From Sanguinoderma infundibulare (Eukaryota > Basidiomycota > Agaricomycetes > Polyporales > Polyporaceae), in contig JAVLRN010000005.1 of assembly GCA_032821775.1 (NCBI GenBank), positions 3,906,001-3,970,000 of the forward strand: 64,000 bases of DNA, read 5' to 3'. The notes below the pieces were generated by a model that was not told the origin of the DNA, searched no databases, and saw only the letters and a list, made by a program, of their open reading frames with translations. Numbering within the stretch: position 1 is the stretch's first letter; every line of letters starts with the position of its first letter. Made by a program: the position numbers and the translations under genes. Positions 63,269 to 64,000 of the stretch are shown here, piece by piece.

Positions 63269-63462
63269 TACCTTCGAGGGCTCCTCTCCTATGAACATCA
63301 TGAGGCTCTCAAGCTCATTCAAGATAGACTAGTCCTTGCTCATCTCCTCAGGCTCAAAGAAATGCACCATGAAGCTGAGGGTCGGGCTGGACGGGGACTG
63401 CAGAATACCGGAGGTATTGGCTGAGGAACCTCCACGATTATGGTGCTTCAAACTCGTCGTGT

Positions 63463-63998
63463 TCATCGAGACGGAAGACCTCCCGTCGTGTTTCGTTCAT
63501 ACCGAACGTGATTGAGGTTCACAGTATGAATGCGCCAGCGCGTCCTCAAGCAAGAAGCTGGTGAACGGCGAACTGAAGCAGTTGAGCTCTTCGAGACACG
63601 GAAGCGCTTACGGGAGAGGTTTTCAACATCCCCGGGACCGTCATCCATTCGGGCGGAACGTTGTACGACCGTATTGTCGGGGTGGACAAAACAAGCGGGA
63701 GGGAGAGTACGTTCGGCAGTGCCTCCAGCTCCTTCAGAATGGGTAGTGCGGGGATGGAACTGAAAACCGATTCCACCCACTGTTGTGGATCTGTGCTACC
63801 GTAGGATTGGCGGTAATAACCCAGAGACGACGTTCGGAGGTGAGGAGCGCTCGATATGATGAAGTCGACGACGTTCGAAGGTGTGTTGCCACCAAATCTC
63901 AGCTTCAGGGTTTGTAGTTCCATTGGTTGAACGGGGATGGGCGAAGCCTCGCCTTCAGTGGGTGGAACGTCTGCTACCTCACTTGACTTGATTTCCAC
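63463..63998 (-). CDS. F-box/LRR-like protein, partial at window edge
   Basis: The minus-strand frame from the window edge to 63546 reads PMELQTLKLRFGGNTPSNVV, DFIISSAPHLRTSSL and QQWVESVFSSIPALPILKEL: leucine-rich helices of the type that follow F-boxes in Agaricomycete proteins and resemble the C-terminal part of the gene at 18799-19598. An overlapping frame to 63463 may reflect an intron or frameshift near 63700-63780. The 5' end lies outside the window. Tentative. Confidence 0.45.
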
Positions 63999-64000
63999 CG

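Overview
This window looks like the nuclear genome of a filamentous basidiomycete, probably an Agaricomycete of polypore type. The evidence is dense 50-65 nt introns, mid-50s GC, a RAD7 orthologue, an SRPK kinase, expanded BTB/POZ, F-box and 2OG-Fe(II) oxygenase families, and typical fungal transposons (chromodomain Ty3/Gypsy, Ty1/Copia, a LINE with RNase H, TIR elements). Intron chains were read by hand from splice sites and reading frame.

Layout. 1005-3187 (+) is RAD7 (8 exons). 3532-14130 is a 2OG-Fe(II) oxygenase pseudogene split by a Ty3/Gypsy chromovirus (4596-13893, minus) with 5-bp target duplications. That retroelement is itself split by a 3.65-kb long-TIR element (9165-12819) carrying fragments of two host genes, a sugar transporter and SEC61 alpha. 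A BTB gene (14299-15127, minus) follows. A second long-TIR element (15420-18490) carries a frameshifted molybdenum-cofactor-sulfurase-like fragment. Next come an F-box-like gene (18799-19598, minus), an SRPK kinase (20109-24449, minus) with a 1.86-kb first intron holding a tandem repeat, a 537-bp MITE (26478-27014), a single-pass membrane protein gene (27467-28595, minus), a BTB gene (30799-31697, +), a second broken 2OG oxygenase copy (33055-34105, +), a C2H2 zinc-finger gene (35204-36599, +), a cytochrome P450 (37634-39989, +), a DHA2-type MFS transporter (40996-43835, +) and a BTB remnant (44283-44498).

The right third (45544-63268) is one nest. A foldback element with two 705-bp arms and a 205-bp spacer, flanked by TA, was hit in its left arm by a LINE (45803-54367, 19-bp target duplication) and by a Ty1/Copia element (54465-61985, 5-bp duplication). 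Removing both insertions restores two arms of exactly equal length. The window ends in a partial F-box/LRR-like gene on the minus strand.

Themes. (1) Two unrelated long-TIR elements have taken up exon-intron pieces of host genes. (2) Differences between paired LTRs are mostly CpG transitions (4 of 4 in Gypsy, 7 of 9 in Copia), and most Gypsy nonsense codons are TGA at positions normally Arg, which points to CpG-directed mutation of transposons. (3) BTB, F-box and 2OG-oxygenase genes occur as scattered copies, several broken.
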